A stretch of 64,000 bases of DNA from Chitinophagales bacterium (GCA_017303475.1 JAFLBO010000009.1:124001-188000), one strand, 5' to 3'; counted from the stretch's first letter, positions 15,367-25,419 are shown. Numbers and translations are program-made. The notes: generated by a model not told the origin, from the letters alone.

Positions 15367-16890
15367 TTACTCTTTAATAACCTTCCCAGCCCCCAGACGC
15401 ACCCCCGAGGCCGTAGTCACTTCCCAAAGGTATATTCCGCTGACCAGATCCTCTACCGACAAAGTATAGCTCTCGCTCTGGCCGGTTACATAGACTTGTT
15501 TCACGGTCTGCCCGTACATATTCCGCAACACGATGTGCTTTTGCCCCATGGTACCTTCCAACGCAACCGTGAGCTGCCCTCCTGCCGGGTTGGGATAAAC
15601 CCGCACACCGAGATGTCGGTTACCCGGAGGGCTGCTGACCGCTACTGTGGCAGTACAGGGTAGCCCCGGATTATCAATAGGCCCTAACCGGTAGTTAGGA
15701 AAATACGGAATACTGGCCCCGCTGGGCGTGGGGAGAACTAGACCGCGCTGCTCGAAGTTGCAGGCTAAGCCAAGTTCGTCAGGATTGTGAATAATGTGAT
15801 AGTAGCGGGTATCTCCACCGCCAATTACATAAATTTTACAGTCAGGGCCAAGTTGACAAATCCAGAAAGCAATAGCGATTGGGTCAACAAACCCGTCCCA
15901 GGTAGCAATGGTGGTTTGCGATGAACTAATATCCGATGCAAATAAGTCAAATTGGTAAACTTTTGTGACAGCAGTAATGTACAAATAACGCCCATTGGGT
16001 GAAACGGCACAGCCTCCATCAAATGAAATAAAGTTGCCGAAATCAATATGTATGGTATCAAAACCTGTAAATAAACCAGTTGAGCGATCAAATTGATAGA
16101 GCCCTATAGGTTCATGTGGGTAAAATCTAATCATTTGGGACCCATCAGGTGAAAACGTAGTTTGACCGTACCCTTCCTTATCAGTTGGAGGTATCGCCCC
16201 AATAGTCTGTGTGAGCGTATCAACTATTCCATCTTTGGTAAATAGGAACATATAGAATTGATTACTGTTCCTTCTGGAGCTGATTATCCACCAATCTTTT
16301 CCGTTTGCGTGTTTTACGGCGTTCATTTCTCCAGCGGATAGTGAATCTACCATAACAGGCATGTTCTTCTCCAAAACTATTTTTTTATTTCCATTTACTT
16401 TCACTATACTGTACAACAATCTGTCCACGTAAGCGTATTCATTAGGAGGAGGAATATATTTCACACTTTTGTGGAATATATAAAATATTGAATCTTTTTC
16501 TGGAACAGGTAATATCATAATACTTGGATAACCAGCCGTATAACCTCGGCCTATATCGTCGCATAAAATATCGTGGTAGGCACCTGGATTAATGTCGTTC
16601 CCATTTAACAAAATATCTCCATTTTGATTGGCAATATCACATCCATTCGAATAAAACAGAAGGTTTCCTGCCGAATCAGAGATACTAGAATTGCAGCCAA
16701 ACATATTCATATTAATGTCCCCAACGCGGTATTCAATAGAGGGTGGAGTAGAATTGAAATTTATTTCTACTCGACCATGTAATGAATCCTGAATATTATA
16801 GTCATGACCAATAATCCATCTGTTGGTTTCCTTTTGGGCTATCAAATTTTGGCTCATCAATATTGCCAAAGCAATGAACGTCTTTTTCAT
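15367..16890 (-). CDS. Secreted beta-propeller-like protein with T9SS CTD (paralogue A)
   Basis: A 507-residue protein from ATG 16888-16890, chosen because a signal peptide follows at once (MKKTFIALAILMSQNLIAQ); the longer open frame upstream has no coding look. The body has stretches of the kind CNSSISDSAGNLLFYSNGCD and FSPDGSQMIRFY, shared with the neighbour at 17232-18728 and typical of WD40/PD40-like propeller proteins of Bacteroidota. The C-terminus is a type A CTD (VYPNPAGGQ... to GAGKVIKE). The role is unknown; likely surface-attached or released. Confidence 0.82.
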   Translation of the reverse strand: MKKTFIALAILMSQNLIAQKETNRWIIGHDYNIQDSLHGRVEINFNSTPPSIEYRVGDINMNMFGCNSSISDSAGNLLFYSNGCDIANQNGDILLNGNDINPGAYHDILCDDIGRGYTAGYPSIMILPVPEKDSIFYIFHKSVKYIPPPNEYAYVDRLLYSIVKVNGNKKIVLEKNMPVMVDSLSAGEMNAVKHANGKDWWIISSRRNSNQFYMFLFTKDGIVDTLTQTIGAIPPTDKEGYGQTTFSPDGSQMIRFYPHEPIGLYQFDRSTGLFTGFDTIHIDFGNFISFDGGCAVSPNGRYLYITAVTKVYQFDLFASDISSSQTTIATWDGFVDPIAIAFWICQLGPDCKIYVIGGGDTRYYHIIHNPDELGLACNFEQRGLVLPTPSGASIPYFPNYRLGPIDNPGLPCTATVAVSSPPGNRHLGVRVYPNPAGGQLTVALEGTMGQKHIVLRNMYGQTVKQVYVTGQSESYTLSVEDLVSGIYLWEVTTASGVRLGAGKVIKE

Positions 16891-16906
16891 ATCAAGACAA
16901 AATAGT

Positions 16907-16940
16907 CCAGCCTGTCGGAGTATATGCTCCAACAGGCTGG
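16907..16940 (-). promoter_or_regulatory. Leader hairpin upstream of paralogue A
   Basis: Arms CCAGCCTGTCGGAG (16907-16920) and CTCCAACAGGCTGG (16927-16940) pair over 14 bp with one mismatch, loop TATATG, 16 bases before the start codon. A similar hairpin precedes paralogue B (18747-18772); both share GGCTG and GGAG pairing blocks. It could be a terminator of upstream transcription or an mRNA leader structure. Confidence 0.55.
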
Positions 16941-16959
16941 GGTTGTAAAGAGGAATTTT

Positions 16960-17226
16960 GCCCCGCTCGGTCTTCCCCTTGCAATTGTAGCGCGGCGGAA
17001 GACTTTGTGAAACGAATATAGCAACAATTACCAATTCAAAACAAATGTTGGATGCGCTTTGATTTTACCGCGATGCGGCCGGGGATTTTGACGTGATTCT
17101 CTGGGCTACCGACGTTGTGGGGCTGACGCCCCAGGGGTGAGTGGGGGGCTTGGCTTTTCCGCTGCGCTCGGGTCTTTTCCGCCAATAGCACTCTGCCGTC
17201 GCACCTGGCAAGACCCGAGCGCCGCA
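16960..17226. repeat. Dispersed CGCTCGGTCTTCC-type repeats and a terminator-like hairpin
   Basis: The 341-base spacer 16891-17231 holds no gene. A block around 16964-17001 (CGCTCGGTCTTCCCC...GCAATTGTAGCGC) resembles copies at about 21919-21972 and 61306-61362. A GGGGCTGACGCCCC hairpin lies near 17118-17131. At 17162-17226 the arms CTGCGCTCGGGTCTT and AAGACCCGAGCGCCGCAG face each other just after the stop codon of paralogue B, so this end may stop its transcription. Confidence 0.6.
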
Positions 17227-17231
17227 GTAAG

Positions 17232-18728
17232 TTATTTTTGTACTATTAATTTACCAACAAACAACTGACCTTCTTTGGTATAAAGTTTAAAAACATATAC
17301 TCCATTATCTAAATTTAAAACGTCCAGATGAAGTGTATTCCCATCCCATTGGCCAACTTTTATTTTGGCGCCCGAGATGTCGCTCAGTAACCAATGGCCC
17401 TGATTAGTGGTTGAATGAGAAATTACGATCTCATCAGATGCAGGGTTTGGAGCTATGAAAAGAACGGGCAGTGGAATTGCTTTTTCTATTGCTGATAAAG
17501 TTGAATCACAATTGATTAAAACTGGTAGATTGTTGTAATGAGGCAAGTTGGGAATAGAGGCAAAATTATAATCTGGCAATTCAATGCCATGTTGTATTAG
17601 TTCACTGCTAACTCCTTGACAATCAGGCTTTTTTACTTCATGCAGGTTATAGGTGCTACTTGTGCTTGAAATATAGATTTTTCCATCAGGAGCTAAAGCC
17701 GCCAGATAAAAAATTGTTGGAAAAGGGTTCTGATGACCATCCCATACGCCTAACAATAACTTGCTAGCGCTTATATCTGTTGCCTGTAGGTCAAATTGAT
17801 ATATTTTTTTCCGGGCACAGACATAAAGAAAGCGTGAATTGGAAGAGACCGCTACTCCTGCAATATAATTAATAGTATCTCCTGAAAAATCGATATGAAC
17901 AGGGTTATACAACTCTCCGGTAGCGTTGTCAAAATTATAAATATTGAGACCATTCCAAGCGTTAAATCGGATGTATTTTTCTCCATCGGGGGAGAAGGTT
18001 ACTTGTGCTCCAGAGTCTTCATCTGTCCAGATTTTCCCAGAACATTTAAGTTGTGCTGGTTGGACTCCGTTGGCAGTTACAGGAATAAGGTAATAACAAT
18101 TTGTATGAGATTTAGGGATAATAATCCACCAGTCTTGACCATTAAGATGTCTGCATGCTTGAATATTACCTCTGGAAAATGTATCTAATAACGCGATCTG
18201 GTTCTTTAATAAAACAGCGCCCAAGCCAGAATTTATTGACATGTCAATTTTTTGATAATACAACCTCATTGGAGCCAAGCTGTTAAAATTAGGATCCGAT
18301 AAATAAGGCTGATCCAAATCTAGATTGAAAACATAATATATGCTGTCGAGGCCAGGAGCAGGTATTGCAATCACACCTTGTCTTAATGGACTTCCACTTG
18401 CAGAAGAACAATAAGAATTTTGGATAATTCCAGGATTAATGGTGTCACCATTATCCATGACTTCCCCAGTAAAATTAACTATTTTACAGCCATTTGAGTA
18501 AAAAAGCAAATTACCATTTTTATCAGAAATACTTGTATTTGAACCTTCCATTTTTATACCAGTTTGTTTGAGATAGATATCAACAGGAGATGAATTAAAG
18601 TCAAGGACGATGCCCTCACCTGTACCATTTCCGCCAATAATCCACTGATTACCTCTTTTATCCTGGCATTTAATTTCCAAAGAAAAGTGGGTAATTATGA
18701 AAGGAATAATTAAAATGGAGATCCTCAT
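17232..18728 (-). CDS. Secreted beta-propeller-like protein with T9SS CTD (paralogue B)
   Basis: A 498-residue protein with a signal peptide (about 1-22, ending IKCQ) and a propeller-like body. It is a paralogue of the protein at 15367-16890: both share the opening NQWIIGG / NRWIIGH, the block SNTSISDKNGNLLFYSNGC and FSPDGEKYIRF. The CTD runs from FIAPNPASDE to FVGKLIVQK. The coding sequence is richer in A and T than its paralogue. The pair probably arose by tandem duplication followed by divergence. Function unknown. Confidence 0.82.
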   Translation of the reverse strand: MRISILIIPFIITHFSLEIKCQDKRGNQWIIGGNGTGEGIVLDFNSSPVDIYLKQTGIKMEGSNTSISDKNGNLLFYSNGCKIVNFTGEVMDNGDTINPGIIQNSYCSSASGSPLRQGVIAIPAPGLDSIYYVFNLDLDQPYLSDPNFNSLAPMRLYYQKIDMSINSGLGAVLLKNQIALLDTFSRGNIQACRHLNGQDWWIIIPKSHTNCYYLIPVTANGVQPAQLKCSGKIWTDEDSGAQVTFSPDGEKYIRFNAWNGLNIYNFDNATGELYNPVHIDFSGDTINYIAGVAVSSNSRFLYVCARKKIYQFDLQATDISASKLLLGVWDGHQNPFPTIFYLAALAPDGKIYISSTSSTYNLHEVKKPDCQGVSSELIQHGIELPDYNFASIPNLPHYNNLPVLINCDSTLSAIEKAIPLPVLFIAPNPASDEIVISHSTTNQGHWLLSDISGAKIKVGQWDGNTLHLDVLNLDNGVYVFKLYTKEGQLFVGKLIVQK

Positions 18729-18746
18729 AAGAAAGTATAATAATTT

Positions 18747-18772
18747 GGCTGCTCCATATTAATGGAGCAGCC
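18747..18772. terminator. Perfect 11-bp hairpin between two cargo genes
   Basis: GGCTGCTCCAT (18747-18757) and ATGGAGCAGCC (18762-18772) pair perfectly around ATTA. On the minus strand it follows the 18787-21768 gene and precedes the ATG of paralogue B at 18728, so it is either a terminator of the former or a leader structure of the latter. Confidence 0.6.
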
Positions 18773-18786
18773 TTTATTTAGAGATT

Positions 18787-21768
18787 TTATTTTGAATTAA
18801 AGTTTAGCTTTGTGATAAAAGAAAAGCCTTCGTCTGTCACGACTCTAATAATATATATGCCTGGTAGAGTATCTGTCTCAAGTTGTGAGATTACCTCCTT
18901 TCCATCAAACTGTTTTTCAATCAAAATGTGACCATATAGGTCATATAAATACAAAACACAATTGCCTTCCCATTCACCACGAACAGTAAATACATTGTTG
19001 GTTGGATTAGGCATTACTTCTATGCTACTTTTATAAAAAGTATCAGTTTTAAGAGCCCGATCATCAGTTGGTAAGACTTTCTGCAAAGAATCTACGGTAG
19101 GATATAACTGCTCCTGAGGAATATCTGAAGTAATACAGTCAGGCAATAGCCCACTTGCATAATATACTGCGGTTCCACCATGTTTTTGGTCTTGACGAGC
19201 GATTGATTCAAGAGTTGCCATTTGATTAGGTGTAAACTTTCCATCTTGTTGCATCAAGGAGATTAACAGAATACTATTTACAACTTTTTCATTTATTTCA
19301 TATTGGTCTATTGCAGGTAGAGACTCATTTAACAAAAATACAGGTTGTAATTTAATTATCATCTGGGATTTATACTCCATGTATTTACTAGTGTGAAGAG
19401 AATCCCAATAACTTAACTGATTGATTAGTTTTTGTTTAAGGTCCTGAAATGCTTGACTTTCACCTATATAGCCAGCAAATTGCTCCTCAATTTGGAATAA
19501 TGAATCAGTCAACAGATTAATTTTTTCAATTGCAAGTGAGCTTTGGGCTTTAATGCTCAATTCAGGTTCTGAAGCTTGCTGGAAAAGTTTTTTTATACTA
19601 TAAAGTTTTCCAATTGAAGTATTTTCTTTATTGGTCATAAAAGAACCAAGAGAAGGGATTTCATTTGTTAAAATTGGAGTTTCTTTTAGTTTTTCATAAA
19701 GATATCGTTCCAAGTTCCACTGCATTGATGGATAGTCTACTGAATTAAATGAATCTTGAGTTATTCTATAATCTAATTCATCAATGCCGAAAGAGTATTG
19801 AGAACATCCTTCACTTGGTGGTAAATTTACAATATCAAAAAGCCCATCAATAGGGTCATTGGGATTTATTTTTGTTGGATAGTATGGAGAAAAATAGCAC
19901 CCTGGGTTAGTGTTAAAATTCATACAAGTACTTTGGGGTGTATGAACGGAAAATTTACTCAGACTTGGGTCACCAGTTTCACATTGTACATAAAATGGAG
20001 GATTAACCACAAGACCATTGGGTAGCTTAACATCAAACCATTTATTTCCGTGTGTAAAATCGGAGCTCACTTGAGCTCCGATAGATACATTTTGGCCAAA
20101 TAAATTAAGCATGGATCCGCTTAGCGTGTTGGCAAGTAGTTTTGTGCCTGGGTTTGCCTTGTTGAATAGCATTTGACCACCATAATAGCGAGTTGTTAAG
20201 TTGTTGGAGCAAAAGATTGTGTTTTGAAACTCTTCAACCCAAGTATAAAAATTACAAGATTCTATATCATCATTGAACGCATTTGTACTAACTTCGTTAT
20301 TGATTCCAGCAGATTTCCTTAAGCACAAGCCAGTACCGAAAGGTGTTGCAGTCATGCCTCCTGTAAATCTATTCCATTTAATTGATAAGTTGTTTTTATC
20401 GCCATCGGTTGCAATAAAACCAGAAGGTGTGAACCCGCTCACATTTGAAGTCACGGGAGAAACTCTAAAGTCATTTAACCATACTTCAGTATGACTTCCC
20501 AAAGGGAATATACCCTTCATTTTTACACCCTCAGATTGATTTGCTAAGACGGAGAATAAGTTATTCTTTATGTTGATTCTTGTGCCTGATCCCACATTGC
20601 CACCATTAAGTAATATGCCCGTTACTTTCTTTTCAGAAGAGTTCTGGCAATCTGCTTTAAAACTAATGTGATTGATGTTAATATTGGCATTTAGAGCAAA
20701 ACTTTTTAAATAGATACCGAAAAAAATATGGTTAGAGTTGGGATTTGCCGGTAGTGCTGGTGTAATTAAAAAATCTGTGTAATTGACATTGAAAAATTTT
20801 GCAGTTTCTACATATATCGAATATGACCTGTTATCATAAAAATCACAATCAGTTAATATCAAATTGCCAATTTGCAAGAAAATTCCTATAGATTTTATTC
20901 TGTGCATATATAATTTTCTAGTTGCAATATTGCAAGAAGTGCCTTCTGCATATATTCCATTTTGTAGCTCGCGAAAAATATTAACGGTAGAGGGGAATGT
21001 AATAAGTGAAACATCTTTTAGATGTATTCCAGCTTGAGAGACACCATTTAAAGTGCCATTTAACGGGGCATTGCAAGTAAATGTGTTTCCAGAAAGGTTT
21101 AAAAATAGGGGCTTATTTAAATCGTTTGGGTTGTTTTCAAGCCATATTGCTTTATCATTTCTATCAAATATTGTATTTAAAATATCAAGTGTACAATTTT
21201 GAGTGTTATGAGCCTGAATGGCACCTTTAGCATCCTCAATTCGAGTCCCATTTGATGTTTTGATGGTGTTTCCCCTTAACATAAATATCCCATCCCAGAG
21301 CCCAGAGCATGAAAAAACATCACAATTGTCAAGTGTAAGGTTACCGATTCCATTTGTTGGTGTCGTCGTACCATCGCTAAGTAGTATATATGAGTCTGGT
21401 GCAACTTGGATAGTCGCCCCTTGTAGTTCAAGATCGGTATCAATAATAAATGAACCAACAATTCTTATTTTCGGATTTGCTGGAAGTGTGGGCAGAGATG
21501 AAGAATAAACATAAGGCGATCCAATTCCAATCGAAATGTCATAAACAATTCCTTCATTTTGACTACAAAGCGTTGTTCCTGGAGGAGAATCGAAAGTTAA
21601 ATCTGCAGTATTGCATGGATCAAGAGGTGACTGAGAATTTACTTCTCCAGATACAAGAAAGAAAATTAGATAAATTGCACAATAAGTGTGTAATTTGATC
21701 TTCTTTAAAGAGTCATTTGAGAACAACGAAAGTGTTTGTTGGAAGGAAGGTAAAGTGTTGAAAATCAT
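18787..21768 (-). CDS. Large secreted beta-helix protein with T9SS CTD
   Basis: A 993-residue protein. The hydrophobic signal segment is at about 24-45 (YCAIYLIFFLVSGEVNSQ) behind a longer than usual N-region; no nearer start codon exists. Residues about 70-600 show repeated short strands with asparagines (NLTLDNCDVFSC, LNISGNTFTCNAP, INIKNNLFSV) typical of a right-handed beta-helix. About 690-880 is rich in Leu, Lys and Glu and may be helical. The CTD runs from VMPNPTNNVF to FITKLNFNSK. The gene is notably A/T-rich. No enzymatic motif is seen; an adhesin or structural surface role is inferred. Confidence 0.8.
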   Translation of the reverse strand: MIFNTLPSFQQTLSLFSNDSLKKIKLHTYCAIYLIFFLVSGEVNSQSPLDPCNTADLTFDSPPGTTLCSQNEGIVYDISIGIGSPYVYSSSLPTLPANPKIRIVGSFIIDTDLELQGATIQVAPDSYILLSDGTTTPTNGIGNLTLDNCDVFSCSGLWDGIFMLRGNTIKTSNGTRIEDAKGAIQAHNTQNCTLDILNTIFDRNDKAIWLENNPNDLNKPLFLNLSGNTFTCNAPLNGTLNGVSQAGIHLKDVSLITFPSTVNIFRELQNGIYAEGTSCNIATRKLYMHRIKSIGIFLQIGNLILTDCDFYDNRSYSIYVETAKFFNVNYTDFLITPALPANPNSNHIFFGIYLKSFALNANININHISFKADCQNSSEKKVTGILLNGGNVGSGTRINIKNNLFSVLANQSEGVKMKGIFPLGSHTEVWLNDFRVSPVTSNVSGFTPSGFIATDGDKNNLSIKWNRFTGGMTATPFGTGLCLRKSAGINNEVSTNAFNDDIESCNFYTWVEEFQNTIFCSNNLTTRYYGGQMLFNKANPGTKLLANTLSGSMLNLFGQNVSIGAQVSSDFTHGNKWFDVKLPNGLVVNPPFYVQCETGDPSLSKFSVHTPQSTCMNFNTNPGCYFSPYYPTKINPNDPIDGLFDIVNLPPSEGCSQYSFGIDELDYRITQDSFNSVDYPSMQWNLERYLYEKLKETPILTNEIPSLGSFMTNKENTSIGKLYSIKKLFQQASEPELSIKAQSSLAIEKINLLTDSLFQIEEQFAGYIGESQAFQDLKQKLINQLSYWDSLHTSKYMEYKSQMIIKLQPVFLLNESLPAIDQYEINEKVVNSILLISLMQQDGKFTPNQMATLESIARQDQKHGGTAVYYASGLLPDCITSDIPQEQLYPTVDSLQKVLPTDDRALKTDTFYKSSIEVMPNPTNNVFTVRGEWEGNCVLYLYDLYGHILIEKQFDGKEVISQLETDTLPGIYIIRVVTDEGFSFITKLNFNSK

Positions 21769-21861
21769 CTTTTTAAAGATTTTAAAATGAGTATTTAAAT
21801 TTTACATTCGTTAATGTTTTCATCGGATTGCTCGTATACGACTGCAAATTTTACCTTGTTT

Positions 21862-21972
21862 AAGAGCATATTGGGGAATTTTATTTGCGTGAGTTCAGAA
21901 TTTTGAAATAATCATTTTTCGCTCCGCTCGGTCTTCCCATCTCAATAGTATCTTGGCGCTCCGCCGCCGCGC
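21862..21972. repeat. Dispersed repeat fragments upstream of the M4 peptidase gene
   Basis: In the 320-base spacer 21769-22088, AAGAGCATATTGGGG (21862-21876) is a variant of the end motif of the MITE-like element at 43412-43577. CGCTCGGTCTTCCCATCTC (about 21928-21946) and the following CAATAG match the tail of the truncated gene at 61341. No gene is seen. The promoter of the M4 gene should lie at about 22030-22060 (CATCTTTG is a near -7 box), not firmly assigned. Confidence 0.55.
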
Positions 21973-22088
21973 CATAATTAATCACTCTCGAAGGGCTTAC
22001 AGGGTCAAATGTAACCCATTCATCAGATTTTTCCCCATCTTTGTACTTCCAAATTCAGATTACCTACACCAACCCTCCTTTTTTTTCC

Positions 22089-25000
22089 ATGAAGAAAATC
22101 CTTTCCCTCCTCACGCTACTGCTTTTGGCCGTAGCCACGCTTTCTGCACAACGCAGCAAACCCGTTCCTCCTAAAACCGACGAGCACCCTTTTACCCCGC
22201 AGATCAACTGGCCGGGCAAAGCGGTTCCGCCGGCAAACAACCCGTTTTATGTAACGGCTCCACACTTCAAACCTGCCGGACAACTCAACACCCTGCCCGG
22301 TGTTTCTGAAAGCAATATTGCCCTGAAACGCGCCGAAAATGGCCTTCCTATGTTCTTTGAAGGCAAAACGGCCGCTTCCGGCAGCAACGCCGAGAGCAAA
22401 CCGCTGGACCAGCGCGCCCTGGAATACTGCGCCAGCCTGCAGCCACAAGGCATTGCCCAACCGGCGCAGGAGTTTACCGCCAAATCTGTTTCTACCGACG
22501 AGCAGGGCAACGCCCACGTGCGCCTGGAACAAACCTTCAACGGTCTGCCTGTTTGGGGCTCAGAGCTCATTTGCCATACCCAGGGCGGCGCTTTCATGCG
22601 TATGAACGGTCGCTATTTCCCTACGCCTGAACTGGCTACCGTAATGCCATCTATGGATGCTGAAGCCGCTATCTGGAAGGTAAAAACCGCTATCGGCCTG
22701 GAAAACCTCAAAACCGACTGGACCGAGCAAGACCTTCAACTGATTGACGGTCAGCCATTCAGCGCTACGCTGGTGGTTTTCCACGTGAACGAAAAACTCA
22801 ATGGCGAACGCCTGGCCTGGCACGTAGCGGCCCGCCCCAATGTATTCAGCCGCTCCGAATGGTTCATCGACGCCGCTACCGGCGAGGTGTTGAACTCCTT
22901 CGAACATACCTGCAACCTGCTGGGCCATTACCACGCCAAAGGGCACAACACCGCTTCGGTGGCTGCCCATGCAGACCATGCGCCAAATGCGCCTGAAATG
23001 GTAGACGGTCCGGTGAACATCAGCGGTGTAGACCTGCTGGGCGTAACCCGCAACTTTACGCTGGGCGGTTGGCAGTTTGGCTCGCAGGTAGCCCTGGAAG
23101 ATGCCAGCAAATCTATGTTCAACGCAGCAGCTTCTACCATGCCCGGCGATCCGGTGGGCGCTATCGTTACCCTGGATGCGTTCAATACCTCTCCGGAAAA
23201 TCAGAATTTCAATGTAGATCTGATTGTTTCCAATACCACTACGTTTAGCAACAAACAAGCGGCCATTAGCGGTCATTACAATGCCATCAAGAGCTTTGAT
23301 TACTACAAATCAAAGTTCAACCGCAACTCCATCGATGGTGTAGGCGGCAACGTGATCAGCATCATCAATGTAACGGAATCCGATGGCTCTTCCATGGAAA
23401 ATGCTTTCTGGAACGGCCAGGCTATGTTCTATGGCAACGGCGGCTCTACCTTCAAACCACTGGCCCGCGGCCTGGATGTGGGCGGCCACGAAATGACGCA
23501 CGGCGTGGTGGAAAAAACCGCCAACCTCATTTACCAAAACGAAAGCGGCGCCTTGAACGAGTCGTTTGCCGATATTTTCGGACAAATGATTGACGGCGAT
23601 GTGAACGACTGGAAAATCGGGGAAGATGTGATGCAAAGCGGCGGCGGTTTGCCATCCGCGCTGCGCGATATGCAAAACCCTAATAATGGTCAGCCAGCCA
23701 ACAGTTCTTTCTGGCAACCAGCCCACACCAACGAACAATTTACCGGCTCTGCCGATAATGGCGGCGTACACATCAACTCCGGTATCGTTAACCGCGCGTT
23801 TGTGCTCTTCGCTACCAACGCAGCAGTGGGTACGGCAAAAGCAGAGCAGGTGTACTACAAAGCCCTGCGCGATTACCTGGTGAAATCCAGCAAATTCGTG
23901 GATTGCCGTTTGGCCGTAATCCAGGCTTCCAACGACCTGTACGGCGCCTCCGTGGCCGATGCAGCAGCAAATGCTTTTGCCACTGTAGGTATTGGCGGCA
24001 GCGCCCCAAGCGGCAACTATCTGGGCCAACTCAGTCCTAATCCGGGCACCGATTACATCCTCTGCACCAGCAACGCCGGCAATCTGGAAATTGCCCTCGG
24101 AACCGGTCAGATTGTAACCTCCCTGTACACAGAAGGCATCATCAGTCGCCCAAGTATTACCGACAACGGTGTGAGCATGGTGTTTATCAATGAAGCCAAA
24201 CAACTGATAGCTATCGAGTTCGACTGGCAGGCCAATCAGTACGTGGTGTCTACGGTAGACGATGGTCCGTGGCGCAATGCTGCTATTTCCAAAGACGGAC
24301 GTTTCCTGGCTTTGATCAAGGATTTCCAGGAGCCACGCATTTACATTTTCGACCTGGCGGATCCGTTCGGCGCATTCGAAACGTTCTTCCTGTACAATCC
24401 GACTTATACGCAGGGCCAGATTACCGGCGATGTGGAGTATGCCGACGTGCTGGAGTTCGACTATTCCAATACGTATTTGATGTACGATTCCTACAATAGC
24501 CTCGACGATATAGGCTACTGGGATATTGGTTTTGTACAATTCTGGGAAAACGATCAGTTTGCCGACGGCGGTGACGCGTTCATTACCAAACTCTTTACCG
24601 GTTTGCCGGAAAAAGTGAGCATTGGCAACCCGACGCTCTCTAAAAATTCGCCTTATATCCTGGCTTTTGACCTGATTGACGAAACCAGCAACGTACGCTA
24701 CGACATTTATGGCGCCAACTCTGAAACCGGCGATTACGATGTGATTGTGTCTAATAACGGCGATCTGGGCTGGCCAAACTACAACCGTTTGGATACCCGT
24801 CTGATTTTCGACAAGCCAACGGCGCAGGGTTATGATATCCGTTCACAGGGATTGAATGCCAATAAAATTCAACCACAGGGCGGCAATACTTCCCTCATTC
24901 CGGCGCACTACTGGGGTGTTTGGTTTGCCAATGGTAACCGTAGCCTGCAGGTTGGAACAGAAGATCTGCAAAGCCAGGGTTTTGCCCTCAGCATTGCTCC

Positions 25001-25232
25001 AAACCCAACCGCCGATGTGGCACAACTGCGCTTGAATGCACCAGTAGCCACAGGCGCAAGCATCAGTCTGCACAGCATTTTGGGTGAAACCCTGCTTACC
25101 CGCAACGTATCCTTCACGCAAGGCGAAAATGTACTGGATCTGGATCTGCAGTCCTATCCGGCTGGTCATTACATCGTGCGCATTTTGTCTGAAAATGGCG
25201 CAGGCGCAGCCTTGAAAGTGGTGAAACAGTAA
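22089..25232 (+). CDS. M4 (thermolysin-like) metallopeptidase with T9SS CTD
   Basis: A 1047-residue secreted zinc endopeptidase. The start at 22089 is chosen because a signal peptide follows (MKKILSLLTLLLLAVATLSAQ). An FTP/PepSY-type propeptide spans about 50-280. The catalytic domain has HEMTHG (about 467-472) and the third ligand Glu in ALNESFADIFG about 20 residues on; GGVHINSGIVNRAF carries the proton-donating His typical of M4. After it come propeller-like strands (about 650-940; SKDGRFLALIKD) and a type A CTD (IAPNPTADVAQ to LKVVKQ). Role: extracellular protein digestion. It converges on trpE with a repeat palindrome filling the 180-bp gap. Confidence 0.95.
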   Translation: MKKILSLLTLLLLAVATLSAQRSKPVPPKTDEHPFTPQINWPGKAVPPANNPFYVTAPHFKPAGQLNTLPGVSESNIALKRAENGLPMFFEGKTAASGSNAESKPLDQRALEYCASLQPQGIAQPAQEFTAKSVSTDEQGNAHVRLEQTFNGLPVWGSELICHTQGGAFMRMNGRYFPTPELATVMPSMDAEAAIWKVKTAIGLENLKTDWTEQDLQLIDGQPFSATLVVFHVNEKLNGERLAWHVAARPNVFSRSEWFIDAATGEVLNSFEHTCNLLGHYHAKGHNTASVAAHADHAPNAPEMVDGPVNISGVDLLGVTRNFTLGGWQFGSQVALEDASKSMFNAAASTMPGDPVGAIVTLDAFNTSPENQNFNVDLIVSNTTTFSNKQAAISGHYNAIKSFDYYKSKFNRNSIDGVGGNVISIINVTESDGSSMENAFWNGQAMFYGNGGSTFKPLARGLDVGGHEMTHGVVEKTANLIYQNESGALNESFADIFGQMIDGDVNDWKIGEDVMQSGGGLPSALRDMQNPNNGQPANSSFWQPAHTNEQFTGSADNGGVHINSGIVNRAFVLFATNAAVGTAKAEQVYYKALRDYLVKSSKFVDCRLAVIQASNDLYGASVADAAANAFATVGIGGSAPSGNYLGQLSPNPGTDYILCTSNAGNLEIALGTGQIVTSLYTEGIISRPSITDNGVSMVFINEAKQLIAIEFDWQANQYVVSTVDDGPWRNAAISKDGRFLALIKDFQEPRIYIFDLADPFGAFETFFLYNPTYTQGQITGDVEYADVLEFDYSNTYLMYDSYNSLDDIGYWDIGFVQFWENDQFADGGDAFITKLFTGLPEKVSIGNPTLSKNSPYILAFDLIDETSNVRYDIYGANSETGDYDVIVSNNGDLGWPNYNRLDTRLIFDKPTAQGYDIRSQGLNANKIQPQGGNTSLIPAHYWGVWFANGNRSLQVGTEDLQSQGFALSIAPNPTADVAQLRLNAPVATGASISLHSILGETLLTRNVSFTQGENVLDLDLQSYPAGHYIVRILSENGAGAALKVVKQ

Positions 25233-25419
25233 TGGACGGTGAACGATGGACGATGAACGATGGACGATGGACGATGGACGATGTTTTGCGCTCGGGTAAT
25301 TGATCAATTCAACTTACCCGAGCGCAAAACATCGTCCATCGTCCATCGTTCACCGTCCATCGTCCATCGTCCACCGTCCATCGTCCATCGTCCACCGTCC
25401 ACCGTCCACCGTCTACCGT
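25233..25419. repeat. 187-bp palindromic repeat joining two convergent stop codons
   Basis: It begins with the first base after the M4 peptidase stop (25230-25232). The left arm repeats GGACGATGGACGATG units; the core TTTTGCGCTCGGGTAA pairs perfectly with its complement (25282-25328 region) around a 14-base loop; the right arm repeats CGTCCATCGTCCA and, further right, CCGTCCACC. The trpE stop codon (TAG, complement of 25413-25415) lies inside a CCGTCTACCG unit. It could act as a two-way terminator. Confidence 0.88.

Noticed and set aside
15202..15469. Open frame over the second copy of the 155-bp repeat
   Set aside because: It reads a fragment of the Wzz-like gene in mixed frame and runs antisense into the next gene; not a gene.
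23310..24539. 409-codon open frame on the minus strand
   Set aside because: Antisense to the M4 peptidase gene, which has all catalytic motifs in the other strand.
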